From Lysobacter antibioticus (GTDB taxonomy: Bacteria > Pseudomonadota > Gammaproteobacteria > Xanthomonadales > Xanthomonadaceae), in assembly GCF_001442535.1 (NCBI RefSeq), contig NZ_CP013141.1, positions 3,265,735 to 3,329,734 of the forward strand: a stretch of 64,000 nucleotides of DNA, read 5' to 3'. The first letter of the stretch is position 1. Every line of letters begins with the position of its first letter. Below the pieces are notes generated by a model. The model made no database searches, was not told where the DNA came from, and saw nothing but the letters and a program-made list of their open reading frames with translations. Below are positions 28,210 through 36,641 of the stretch, piece by piece. Made by a program: the position numbers and the translations under genes.

Positions 28210-28845
28210 ATGGCCCGACCGACCAAGCAATCGCCCGAACGCGGCAACGCCCGCACCCGGCTCCTGGAAGCCGCGCGGGACGTCATCCGCGCCAAGGGTT
28301 TCGCCGCCACCACCGTGGACGATATCTGCAGGGCGGCCGACGTCACCAAGGGCGCGTTCTTCCATCATTTCGGCAGCAAAGACGCCTTGGGCGTCGCCGC
28401 GGCCGAGTTCTGGGCCGAGACCACCCGCGATTTCTTCGCCGCCGCGCCGTACCACCGACCGGCCGACGCACTGCAACGCGTCCTGGCCTATGTCGCGTTC
28501 CGCAAGGCGATCATCGTCGGTGAGATAGCCGAGTTCAGTTGCCTGGTGGGGACCATGGCACAGGAGGTCTACGCCAGTTCCGCCGACATCCGCGATGCCT
28601 GCGGCCGCAGCATTTTCGGCCACGCCGCCACGCTCGAGGCCGACATCGAAACGGCGCGGCGCGATCACGGCATCGGCGAGGACTGGACCGCGGCCAGCCT
28701 CGCGCGCCACACCCAGACCGTGATCCAGGGCGGGTTCGTCCTCGCCAAGGCGGGCAACGATGCCGAGCTCGCACGCGAAAGCCTCGACCATCTCGACCGG
28801 TACATCCGGCACCTGTTTCATCTCGCACAGGAACAGCCCACATGA
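28210..28845 (+). CDS. TetR-family transcriptional regulator
   Basis: The 211-residue protein has the TetR DNA-binding domain at residues about 15-60 (TRLLEAARDVIRAKGFAATTVDD, then VTKGAFFHHFGSKDALG). The all-helical ligand domain follows. The start at 28210 follows directly after the promoter and operator; the frame is open upstream but the conserved domain begins here. The stop overlaps the start of the next gene (ATGA), so the regulator probably controls a three-gene cassette including itself. The ligand is unknown. Confidence 0.92.
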   Translation: MARPTKQSPERGNARTRLLEAARDVIRAKGFAATTVDDICRAADVTKGAFFHHFGSKDALGVAAAEFWAETTRDFFAAAPYHRPADALQRVLAYVAFRKAIIVGEIAEFSCLVGTMAQEVYASSADIRDACGRSIFGHAATLEADIETARRDHGIGEDWTAASLARHTQTVIQGGFVLAKAGNDAELARESLDHLDRYIRHLFHLAQEQPT

Positions 28846-29402
28846 GCGGAACCGAGCCAGGCGCCAACGCAGCGACCACGGTGATCGGATGCGCCTGCGG
28901 ACGTACCCGCCTGGAAGCGAGCGGGGCACCGATCCTGGTATCGGAATGCTTATGCGACAGTTGCAACGCGGCTGCCGCGCGTCTCGCCGCGCTGCCCGGC
29001 GCCCGCGACATCCGCACCTCGTATGGCGCCACGCCTTGCGCCGAATACCGAAAGGACCGCATCCGCGTCGTCTCCGGTGCCGAGCGCCTCGCCGAGTTCC
29101 GTTTGTCGGCCGATGCGGGTACGCGCCGCGTCGTCGCCACCTGCTGCAATACGCCGGTGTTTCTCGAACTCAAGGGCGCGCACTGGCTCAGCGTGTACCT
29201 GCATCTGTGGCCGCAGGCAACCCGGCCGAAAGCGCAGATGCGAACGATGACGGGCGATCTGGCCGATACCTCGCAGTTGCCGAACGACATCCCGAATTTG
29301 AAAAGCCAATCGCTGTCGTTCTACGCCAAGCTGCTCGGCGCCTGGATCGCCATGGGATTGCGCAATCCGAAGATCGAAGTGAAGGAGAAGCTCGATGCCT
29401 GA
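28842..29402 (+). CDS. CENP-V/GFA-like zinc-binding protein (DUF6151-like)
   Basis: The 186-residue protein has cysteine pairs in a glutathione-dependent-formaldehyde-activating (GFA) arrangement: GCACGRTRLEA, ECLCDSCNAAAAR and VVATCCNTPVFL, likely zinc ligands. GFA-like proteins bind structural zinc and in some cases form S-hydroxymethylglutathione. I recall this longer form as DUF6151, with no proven activity. It overlaps tetR by four bases and the next gene by eight, so it is translationally coupled. A role in reactive aldehyde or thiol stress is only a guess from the family. Confidence 0.8.
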   Translation: MSGTEPGANAATTVIGCACGRTRLEASGAPILVSECLCDSCNAAAARLAALPGARDIRTSYGATPCAEYRKDRIRVVSGAERLAEFRLSADAGTRRVVATCCNTPVFLELKGAHWLSVYLHLWPQATRPKAQMRTMTGDLADTSQLPNDIPNLKSQSLSFYAKLLGAWIAMGLRNPKIEVKEKLDA

Positions 29403-29697
29403 CGACAAGATCGAAATCGAGAACGTCAACAGTCCCGGCCGTACCACCCGGGTCGATCGCGCGAAATACCTGGCGATGCGCAAGGCGCTCCTGGCCGTCT
29501 TGCCGGGCAAGCCGCCCGGGCTGAAGGTCGCGGATGCGAAACAGGCCTTGCTGCCGCGACTGCCCGACGATCTGTTCCCGCAAGGCGAGACCGCGGGTTG
29601 GTGGCTGAAAGCCGTGCAACTCGACCTCGAAGCCAAAGGCATCATCCAGCGGGCGCCGGACAAGCCCGTCCAGTTATACCTGCCGAGCAAGCGCTGA
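29395..29697 (+). CDS. Small conserved protein (DUF6958-like)
   Basis: This is a 100-residue soluble protein without signal or membrane segments. The sequence IEIENVNSPGRTTRVDRAKY and the end segment ETAGWWLKAVQLDLEAKGII match what I remember as DUF6958, a family of unknown function often beside GFA-like genes. It overlaps the GFA-like gene by eight bases and ends the tetR cassette. The C-terminal WWLKAVQLDLEAKG resembles a winged-helix recognition segment, but no activity can be assigned. Confidence 0.78.
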   Translation: MPDDKIEIENVNSPGRTTRVDRAKYLAMRKALLAVLPGKPPGLKVADAKQALLPRLPDDLFPQGETAGWWLKAVQLDLEAKGIIQRAPDKPVQLYLPSKR

Positions 29698-29969
29698 CCG
29701 GTCTGCAACAGGGCGGGGGCGGGGCGGACGGCCTCGACGGTCAGGCACGAAACCTCGGGCCTGGCCTTGTGCGCGTTGCCCTGACGACGAGGCGGGAACG
29801 TCGACGCCGTTGTTGCACCGCATCGCCGGCTTCATGATCGCGCTCACAACTCGACTGCGTCGGCAATCGCGTAATCGGGCCTTGGCTGCATCGGCAGTCG
29901 CCGCGCGCCTGGCTCGTTGTATCTTCCCAGCGCGGCACCCTGTCGCAAGAATGCCAAGGGAGGAGTGCG

Positions 29970-30182
29970 ATGCATCGCTTCAAGTTGATCGTATTGGGGC
30001 CCCTGTTGGCCATGTCCGCCGGCGCCGGCGCAGCCAGCAGTTCCGCCGGTTGTTTCTGTTCGGTCGTGTACTACGACGCTGCCGGCACGGTCGTCGGCAT
30101 ACGCCAGCCCGCCGCCTGCGGCGATCCGGGCTGGGGCGTGGTCACCAACAAGTCGAAGGTGTATGCCGGCTGCGTGATGTAA
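29970..30182 (+). CDS. Small secreted cysteine-containing protein
   Basis: The 70-residue product has a clear signal peptide (FKLIVLGPLLAMSAGAGAAS) and a mature part of about 48 residues with four cysteines (GCFCSV, AACGDP, YAGCVM), suggesting disulfides in the periplasm or outside. GGGAGGA upstream of the ATG is a strong ribosome site, and a terminator follows 40 bases after the stop, so this is a real monocistronic gene. I do not recognise the family. Confidence 0.8.
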   Translation: MHRFKLIVLGPLLAMSAGAGAASSSAGCFCSVVYYDAAGTVVGIRQPAACGDPGWGVVTNKSKVYAGCVM

Positions 30183-30221
30183 ACGCTCGCAGGTAGGCCG
30201 GCAGCGCCTGTAAGAACAGGA

Positions 30222-30252
30222 GTCGCCCGGGGCGTCCGGGCGACTTCTTTGC
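30222..30252 (+). terminator. Rho-independent terminator of the small secreted protein gene
   Basis: A perfect 10-base stem (AGTCGCCCGG / CCGGGCGACT) with a GGCGT loop is followed by TCTTTG. The T-run is short but position and stability fit. Confidence 0.8.
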
Positions 30253-30394
30253 GCCTGGGCGCAAGCGCGATCGCATGCGCTCGACACCGCGCGACGCAGC
30301 GCGACGCAGCGCACACCGATGCGACCAGTGGGGCGGCCATGTCGCTTACCCCGCAGGTAATGGCCAACGCCTGCGCCCTGGCTATCGTTGCCGC

Positions 30395-31246
30395 ATGAAC
30401 GCGATCCGACCCGTAGGCGAACTCATCCGCGATTGGCGCCAGCGCCGCGGTCTCAGCCAGTTGAATCTGGCCGAGCTCGCGGATACCTCTGCGCGCCACA
30501 TGAGCTTCATCGAGACCGGCCGTTCGCAGCCGAGCCGGACGATGCTGATGCGCTTGGCCGATCGCCTCGAGGTGCCGCCGCGCGAACGCAACGTGCTGAT
30601 GAGGGCGGGCGGGTGGTCGGCGATCTATCCCGAACACCGCATCCAGGACGACCCGGCTCTCGCACCGGCTCGCGACACCGTGGAGCTGGTACTGCGCGGC
30701 CACGAACCGTATCCGGCGATCGCTGTCGACCGGCACTGGAACTTGCTGGCGCGTAATCGCGCACTGGGCCCTTTGCACGACGGAAACATCGCCCCGTTCC
30801 TGCTGCGGCCGCCGCTCAATGTGCTGCGTCTGAGCCTGCACCCGCAGGGCTTGGCGCCGCGGATCGTCAACCTCGGGCAATGGCGTGCGCATCTGCTTCA
30901 TCGCCTGCGCAGGCAAGTCGGCGCCACCGCCGACCCCGTGCTTCACGCCTTGCATGAAGAGCTGAGCGGCTACCCCGGCCCGGCGCCGAATGCGCTCGCA
31001 TCGTCCGTGCAGGGCTTCGCCATCCCCATGCAACTGCGCACGCCTTGCGGCGTGCTGTCCTTCGTCAGCGCCACGACGATGTTCAAGAACCCCGTCGACG
31101 TGACGCTATGCGAACTGATCATCGAGACCTTCCTATCGGCCGACCAGGCGACAGCGCAGTCGCTGCAAAAGGCGATGCTTTCCAGGCGATGGCCGCAAGC
31201 CAGCTGGGAACCGGAGCCAGAGCAGGGCCGGCGCAACCATCCTTGA
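30395..31246 (+). CDS. XRE-family regulator with MmyB-like ligand domain
   Basis: The 283-residue protein has a helix-turn-helix at residues about 10-65 (LIRDWRQRRGLSQLNLAEL, SFIETGRSQPSRTMLMRLADRL). The MmyB-type C-terminal domain follows, with its conserved YPAIAVDRHWNLLARNRA and ELIIETFLSAD region; this domain is thought to bind fatty-acid-like ligands through a PAS-type fold. The ATG at 30395 begins the conserved N-terminus. Such regulators often control a neighbouring oxidoreductase or hydrolase; here the penicillin-acylase-family gene starts 109 bases downstream on the same strand. Confidence 0.9.
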   Translation: MNAIRPVGELIRDWRQRRGLSQLNLAELADTSARHMSFIETGRSQPSRTMLMRLADRLEVPPRERNVLMRAGGWSAIYPEHRIQDDPALAPARDTVELVLRGHEPYPAIAVDRHWNLLARNRALGPLHDGNIAPFLLRPPLNVLRLSLHPQGLAPRIVNLGQWRAHLLHRLRRQVGATADPVLHALHEELSGYPGPAPNALASSVQGFAIPMQLRTPCGVLSFVSATTMFKNPVDVTLCELIIETFLSADQATAQSLQKAMLSRRWPQASWEPEPEQGRRNHP

Positions 31247-31354
31247 GCGGGGCAGGGCGGCGATAACCCGGGTATGGCCCGGCGCTGCAGCGCAGGGGCA
31301 GAATAATTCCTCTCCGCCACAGCGGCGGATCGACATCTTCATCGGCGGGGCGAA

Positions 31355-33763
31355 ATGGCGAAGCGGTTGCGGTCGATCCTATGGATGCTGGCATCGCTGC
31401 TCGCCTTGCTGGCGTTAGCGGCCTGGTGGTTGCTACGCGGCAGCCTGCCGACCTTGGACGGGCGGCTGGAGCTGGCCGGACTTTCCGGCGCAGTCGAAGT
31501 GGCGAGGGACCGCAATGGCGTCGTCACCATCGACGCCGCCAACGAGCGCGACGCCGCGCGTGCCTTGGGCTATGTCCATGCCCAAGAGCGTTACTTCGAA
31601 ATGGATCTGATGCGCCGCACCGCCGCCGGCGAATTGGCCGAACTGTTGGGCCCCTCCATGCTCGATGGCGACCGCAAGCGCCGGATCCATCGTTTCCGTC
31701 ATCGCGCGCGGCTCCAGTCCGATGCCTTCGCCGGCACGCACGCGGATGCCTTGCGTGCCTACACCGAGGGCGTGAACGCCGGGCTGGCGCATTTGAAGGT
31801 GCGGCCTTGGCCTTATCTGCTGCTGGGCCAGGCGCCCCAGCCATGGCGAGCGGAGGACTCGGCGCTGGCGGGGTATGCGATGTACGTCAATCTGCAGGAT
31901 GCCTCCAACGGGCGCGAGGCCGCGTTGCGCTCCATGCGGCCGCACCTGCCTGCGGCCGTGTTCGATCTGCTGCTGCGCGACGGAACCCGCTGGGACGCAC
32001 CGCTGCAAGGACAGGCCCGCGGCGACGCCGTGCTGCCGGATGCGGACGCCGTGGATCTGCGCAAACTGCCGGGCCCGGTTCGCCAGCGTCCGGCCGCGCT
32101 GGATACCAGCGGCACACCGGGCAGCAACAACTTCGCAGTCGCGGGGGCGCTGACCCGCGATGGGCGCGCGATCCTGGCCGACGACATGCACTCCAGGCTG
32201 AGCGTTCCGAACGTGTGGTTCCGGGCGCGGCTGCGTTACGCGCACGAAACCGCGCGGGTGGACGTTTCCGGGTTCACCCTGCCGGGCTTGCCCGTGGTCA
32301 TCGCAGGCAGCAACGGCAAGGTCGCCTGGGGGTTCACCAACGGCTATGCGGACACGCTCGATTGGGATCCGCATTGCGGGGGCAAGGACGCGAGCGGCTG
32401 CACGGCGTTGCTGCAGCGCAAACCCGCAGTGGAAATCATTCGGGTCAAGGGGCGCGACCCGGTCGTGCTCCGGGTGCTCGACGACCAACGCGGCCCCCTG
32501 ATCGTCGATGCGATCGGCCAGCCACCGATGCAACTGCACTGGACCGCCTATCGCCCGGAAGGCCTCAACCTCGATCTGGCGACGCTCCACCGCGCCCGCG
32601 ACGTGCGCGAGGCGTTGTCCCTGGCCCGCTCGGTGGGCCTGCCCACGGCCAATCTGATGCTGGCCGATCGCCACGGCCGGATCGCCTGGACCCTGATCGG
32701 CCCCACCATTGCCGCGCACGACTCAAGCGATTGCCGATGGCCCGGAACCGAGCGAGCGTCGATCGAACCAGCGACGGCGCAGGCCGGTCCGGAGAGTTCG
32801 ATGCACAGAAGCTGTGCGAGCGCTTCGGCCGAGTCCACTGCGCCCTTCATCCTCGACCCGCCGAACCATCGCTTGTGGACCGCCAACAACCGCACCCTGG
32901 ACGCCGCATCGTTGAACCGGATAGGCGATGGCGGCTATTCGCACGGCGCACGCGCAACACAGATACGCGATGCCTTGCAGCAGCGGCCGGGTTTCGATGA
33001 AGCCGATCTCCTGGCTGTGCAGCTCGACGACCGGGCATTGATGCTGACGCCATGGTGGGAGTTGATGCAGGCCCAGGCGCGTCGCGGCCGCAGCGATTCC
33101 GCGTTGGCCGCGCTCGCCCAGGCGGCCGTTCGCTGGGAGGGACGCGCGAGCACGGACTCGGTGAGTTATCGGTTGGTACGCGCTTGGCGCCTGGCCGTGC
33201 ATGCGCGCATCCTCGATGGCCTGACGGCACCGGCCCAGGCGGCGATGCAGCACCGTTTCGTCATGCCGCAGTTGCCGCAGTTCGAAGGCGTGGCCTGGCC
33301 CTTGGCGACGGCCCAGCCGAAGCATCTGTTGTCGCGGCGCTATCCGTCCTGGGAGGCGCTGTTCGAGGATGCGGCGCAGGAAGTACAGCAGGAACTGTCC
33401 GGCCAGGGAGCGCTTGCGCAGCGCACCTGGGGCGAGCGGAATACCGCGGCGATATGCCACCCCTTGGCCTCGGCCGTACCGCTGCTGGGCAAGCGCCTGC
33501 TGTGCATGCCGCGCGATCCGTTGCCTGGCGACAGCGGCATGCCGCGCGTGCAGGGCCCGGCCTTCGGCGCCACCGAACGCATGGTGGTATCGCCCGGGCA
33601 CGAAGACTTGGGCATCGCCCACATGCCGGGAGGGCAGAGCGGCCACCTGTTCTCGCCGTTCTGGGGGCGCGGGCACGACGACTGGGTGCAGGGGCGGCGC
33701 TCGCCGTTCCTGCCGGGTCCTGCAATCTACTCGCTGGTACTGACGCCCGAACGCAGGCCTTGA
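31355..33763 (+). CDS. Penicillin acylase family Ntn-hydrolase, membrane-anchored
   Basis: This 802-residue precursor starts with one hydrophobic segment (ILWMLASLLALLALAAWWLL), probably an uncleaved anchor or signal. The alpha-chain motif ARALGYVHAQERYFEMDLMRR and the processing site SGTPGSNNFAVAG are clear; Ser257 would become the N-terminal nucleophile of the beta chain. ILADDMHSRLSVPNVWFRARL and NGKVAWGFTNGYAD follow, as in beta-lactam and N-acyl-homoserine-lactone acylases. The enzyme should cleave an amide acyl bond in the periplasm. Whether the substrate is a beta-lactam, a quorum signal or an acyl-peptide cannot be told from sequence. Confidence 0.92.
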   Translation: MAKRLRSILWMLASLLALLALAAWWLLRGSLPTLDGRLELAGLSGAVEVARDRNGVVTIDAANERDAARALGYVHAQERYFEMDLMRRTAAGELAELLGPSMLDGDRKRRIHRFRHRARLQSDAFAGTHADALRAYTEGVNAGLAHLKVRPWPYLLLGQAPQPWRAEDSALAGYAMYVNLQDASNGREAALRSMRPHLPAAVFDLLLRDGTRWDAPLQGQARGDAVLPDADAVDLRKLPGPVRQRPAALDTSGTPGSNNFAVAGALTRDGRAILADDMHSRLSVPNVWFRARLRYAHETARVDVSGFTLPGLPVVIAGSNGKVAWGFTNGYADTLDWDPHCGGKDASGCTALLQRKPAVEIIRVKGRDPVVLRVLDDQRGPLIVDAIGQPPMQLHWTAYRPEGLNLDLATLHRARDVREALSLARSVGLPTANLMLADRHGRIAWTLIGPTIAAHDSSDCRWPGTERASIEPATAQAGPESSMHRSCASASAESTAPFILDPPNHRLWTANNRTLDAASLNRIGDGGYSHGARATQIRDALQQRPGFDEADLLAVQLDDRALMLTPWWELMQAQARRGRSDSALAALAQAAVRWEGRASTDSVSYRLVRAWRLAVHARILDGLTAPAQAAMQHRFVMPQLPQFEGVAWPLATAQPKHLLSRRYPSWEALFEDAAQEVQQELSGQGALAQRTWGERNTAAICHPLASAVPLLGKRLLCMPRDPLPGDSGMPRVQGPAFGATERMVVSPGHEDLGIAHMPGGQSGHLFSPFWGRGHDDWVQGRRSPFLPGPAIYSLVLTPERRP

Positions 33764-33962
33764 CGGTCTGGCGCCGCCGTAACGGCCTGGGCATCGGCTG
33801 GCCGACGACTCGGAATATCGAGGGCATGTCGAATTGCCGATTCCCCGTTCGTCTAATCCATAGATCGGTCGTTCCGGATTGCCGACGACGGGGCCGACGA
33901 TCCAATCCCCGATGAACCCATACACCCACCCGATACTTTCACCGAACCTATAAAGGAGCCCC

Positions 33963-34913
33963 ATGTCTCTGTCTCATTCCGGTTGTCGATTGCTGGCCGC
34001 GGCCGTGTTGACCGGCTTGGCGCTGTTCGCCGCGCCGGCCGCCACCGCGTTGGCGGCCGAACCGTCGCAGGCAGCAGCGCCCGCCAAACGGGCCGCCCTC
34101 GTCAAACGCGACGACTTGGTTATTCACTACGACATCGTCGGCGACCTGAAATCGGCCCAGGCCCCGCTGCTGGTCTTGCACGGCGCCTATATGTCGGCCG
34201 ATACCATGGCCGCCATCGTCGATCGTTTCGCCCGCACGCGTCCGGTGATCGTTCTGGACCAACGCGGACACGGCCGCACCGGCGATGGCCCGGGCCCGAT
34301 CACTTACGAAGCCTTGGCCGACGACGCCGCTGCCGTACTCGACGCAGCGGGCGTGAAGCAGGCCGACGTTTTCGGTTATTCGATGGGGGGCGGCGCCGCC
34401 ATCCAGCTCGCCATCCGTCATCCGGCCAAGGTCGCGAAACTGGTCACCGCCTCGGCGGGCACCCGCTTGGATGCGGCCTACAAGGAAGTGTTGGCAGGCA
34501 TCGGACAGATCACGCCTGCGGTGTTCGACAACACGCCGATCCGAAAGGAGTACGACCGGCTCGCACCCAGGCGAGAGGATTTTCCCGTGCTCGTCGAGAA
34601 GCTGAAAGTGCTCGATGCCACGCCCTTCGACTGGGGCACCGGCATGAAGGCGCTGAAGCACAAGACCATGATCATCATGGGCGACTACGACATCATGGGC
34701 CCGGAACACGGCGTCGAGATGTTCCGGATGCGCGGCGGCGGCGCGCCTGCGCTTGCGGCGCAAGGCTTCCTGTCGGCCCCACCGCCGGCCCGCCTGTTGG
34801 TCCTGCCCGGCACCTCCCACATCGGCATCATGGCTGAAGCCGAGACCGTCGTGGCCGCGACCTTGCCTTTCCTCGACGATGCGACGCCGCCGATGCCGGC
34901 GGGCTTCTTCTGA
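33963..34913 (+). CDS. Exported alpha/beta hydrolase
   Basis: The 316-residue protein has a signal peptide (LLAAAVLTGLALFAAPAATALAAE). Hydrolase-fold motifs are LLVLHGAYMS (oxyanion HG), VLDQRGHGRTGDG, the nucleophile elbow VFGYSMGGGAA with Ser140 and the catalytic His in LPGTSHIGIM. AAAGGAG just before the ATG sets the start. The substrate is unknown; homologues are annotated broadly as esterases or proline iminopeptidase-like enzymes. A 199-base gap without visible features separates it from the acylase gene, so it probably has its own promoter. Confidence 0.9.
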   Translation: MSLSHSGCRLLAAAVLTGLALFAAPAATALAAEPSQAAAPAKRAALVKRDDLVIHYDIVGDLKSAQAPLLVLHGAYMSADTMAAIVDRFARTRPVIVLDQRGHGRTGDGPGPITYEALADDAAAVLDAAGVKQADVFGYSMGGGAAIQLAIRHPAKVAKLVTASAGTRLDAAYKEVLAGIGQITPAVFDNTPIRKEYDRLAPRREDFPVLVEKLKVLDATPFDWGTGMKALKHKTMIIMGDYDIMGPEHGVEMFRMRGGGAPALAAQGFLSAPPPARLLVLPGTSHIGIMAEAETVVAATLPFLDDATPPMPAGFF

Positions 34914-35033
34914 GGACGGTTGATATCGGTCTTGCAGGGCAATACGCCGCGAGACCGTTGCAGCGTTGCCGTTGCTGTTGCTGTTGCTGTGCGTAGCTTC
35001 GCACTAGCGAAGGCAATCGAAGACCCGAAGGGC

Positions 35034-35059
35034 GGCGCGCAGGGATGCGCGCCGTTTTT
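35034..35059 (+). terminator. Terminator-like hairpin behind the alpha/beta hydrolase gene
   Basis: The stem GGCGCGCA / TGCGCGCC with a GGGA loop is followed by GTTTTT. It is the same element that lies behind the LacI-type gene in the inverted repeat copy, again downstream of a gene and correctly oriented. Confidence 0.6.
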
Positions 35060-35151
35060 CATCGGGACAGGGATGTCCCGTATGAAAAAGCCCTGCGTTG
35101 GCAACGCTCGTGCGGGCCTGTGATTCAAAAAGAAGCATTTTTCTTTGGTTA

Positions 35152-36290
35152 TGCACTGTCTAACCTCAAGCGCATCACCCACCCTTGAGGTCAGCGCATG
35201 GGAACCCAGTACAGCCACTTCAGCGCCGAAGAACGCGGTGTGCTCATGGCCATGAAGCAGCATGGCCATAGCGGCCGCGCTATCGCCCGAATGTTGGGGC
35301 GTGCCGATAGCAGCGTGTCGCGCGAATTGGCCCGCAATGGGGTGCGTACGCCGGGGCCCACCCCGGCGCTGGGTCGACCCCGGCGAGGCTATGATGCGGT
35401 TCGTGCTGGCGAACGGGCGCGGCGCTTGCGCCGTCGAGCGCGACGCGAGCGCAAGCTGAGCGCCGACAGTGCCTTGTGGCTGGAGGTGCAGCGGCGACTG
35501 GCACGTTATTGGTCGCCACGTCAGATCAGCCAGGGACTGCGCGAAGAATATCCTGACCGACCGGAGTGGCGGGTGTCGCACGAGACCATCTATACGGCGA
35601 TTTATGCCATGCCCCGTGGCCCCATTCGGCGGGAGCTGACTCGTTTACTGAAGCAGCAGCGCGCTGCCCGCCATTCGTCCGCACGGGGCCCGGAGCGGCG
35701 CGGTCGGATGCTGGATGTGCAGAGTATTCACCTGCGTCCGCCCGCCGCCACCGAACGCCTGGTGCCCGGCCACTGGGAAGGCGATTTCCTGGTCGGCGCA
35801 CGCAACGCTTCGGCGATCGGCGTGCTGGTGGACCGCAAGACCCTGTTCACGGTGCTGGCGCGGATGCGTGGTTGCACGGCCGCTGACGCGCTGGAGGGAT
35901 TCAGCCGGGTGCTGCGTCGTTTGCCGCTATCGGCGAGGCAGACGCTGACCTACGACCAGGGCAAGGAGATGGCGCTGCATCGGGTATTGACCCAGCGCAC
36001 CAACGTATCGGTCTACTTCGCTGACCCAAGCAGTCCTTGGCAGCGCGGCATCTGCGAGAACACCAACGGTCTGCTCCGGCAATATTTTCCGAAGGGCACC
36101 GATCTGTCGGGCTACACGCAACGGCAATTGGATCGAATCGCTCATGAGTTCAACACGCGGCCACGGGCGTCGTTGGGCTATCAATTCCCGGCGGTGGTGT
36201 TCTTGCGTGAGCTGGGCATGCCTGAGTTAGCCGCGAAGGTTCGTCAGAGTGTTTTCGACTCGTTTGCTGCACTTAGACGTTGACAGTGCA
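35152..36290 (+). mobile_element. Complete IS30-family insertion sequence, 1139 bp, with TTA target duplication
   Basis: The ends are TGCACTGTC (left) and GACAGTGCA (right), a perfect 9-base terminal inverted repeat that continues imperfectly inward. TTA directly flanks both sides (35149-35151 and 36291-36293). The unoccupied sequence CTTTGGTTACCTTT is preserved in the related repeat at 14845-14858 (minus strand), which confirms both boundaries. The element contains one intact transposase gene, so it may still be active. Confidence 0.93.
35198..36283 (+). CDS. IS30-family transposase
   Basis: The 361-residue DDE transposase starts with the IS30 helix-turn-helix (YSHFSAEERGVLMAMKQHG, SGRAIARMLGRADSSVSRELARNG). 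The catalytic core contains the first Asp in GHWEGDFLVGARN, the second in LTYDQGKEM, and the Glu region QRGICENTNGLLRQYFPKGTDLS, which is the IS30 signature. GAGG lies ten bases before the ATG. The frame is complete from the left to the right end of the element. Confidence 0.96.
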   Translation: MGTQYSHFSAEERGVLMAMKQHGHSGRAIARMLGRADSSVSRELARNGVRTPGPTPALGRPRRGYDAVRAGERARRLRRRARRERKLSADSALWLEVQRRLARYWSPRQISQGLREEYPDRPEWRVSHETIYTAIYAMPRGPIRRELTRLLKQQRAARHSSARGPERRGRMLDVQSIHLRPPAATERLVPGHWEGDFLVGARNASAIGVLVDRKTLFTVLARMRGCTAADALEGFSRVLRRLPLSARQTLTYDQGKEMALHRVLTQRTNVSVYFADPSSPWQRGICENTNGLLRQYFPKGTDLSGYTQRQLDRIAHEFNTRPRASLGYQFPAVVFLRELGMPELAAKVRQSVFDSFAALRR

Positions 36291-36407
36291 TTACCTTTCT
36301 TTTGTTGCTTATGACAAAAGAAAGTAACCCGCCGCTTTAGTGGCGGAAGCCCTTAGCGTTTGATCCTGACCCTGCTTGAGCGATGCACTGCAAACCCGTC
36401 ATAACGC

Positions 36408-36549
36408 GGTCGCGGCTCGCGCCGCTCCTACCCTTTGAGCCGTCGCAGCCTCAGCAGATCCTGACCTTGCTTGCGCAATGCGCCGCAAACCCGCCATAGC
36501 GCGGTCGCGGCTTGTGACCGAAGGAAATCCAATAAGACGCCGCTCCCAC
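36408..36549. repeat. Two GTAG-headed REP-like palindromes (minus orientation)
   Basis: Copies at 36408-36431 (short form) and 36503-36549 (long form) read, on the minus strand, GTAGGAGCGGCG or GTGGGAGCGGCG to AGCCGCGACC. The long form carries the same extra GGATTTCCTTCGGTCAC segment as the copy at 14567. Each is preceded by a related 46-base block (GATCCTGACC to CATAACGC or CATAGCGC), giving a period of about 96 bases. Confidence 0.8.
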
Positions 36550-36641
36550 AATGGAAAGATCGGCAGCTCCTTAAGAGCAGCAGTCCCTCGCCGTCGCGCC
36601 GGCCATGAGCCGACGCGACGACAAGAGCCGGGCTCGATGCA

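Larger units (their letters stand above)
34960..36549 (+). repeat. Composite dispersed repeat, copy B (inverted relative to copy A), split by IS30
   Basis: Outside the insertion sequence this matches the blocks of 14481-15080 on the opposite strand. They are the GTTGCT hexamers (34965-34991), the hairpin block (35000-35095), the TTCTTTGG site, the CTTTTGTTGCTTATGACAAA block (36300) and the REP units (36408-36549). The left part lies just behind the alpha/beta hydrolase gene. No gene other than the transposase is present from 34914 to 36641. Confidence 0.85.
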
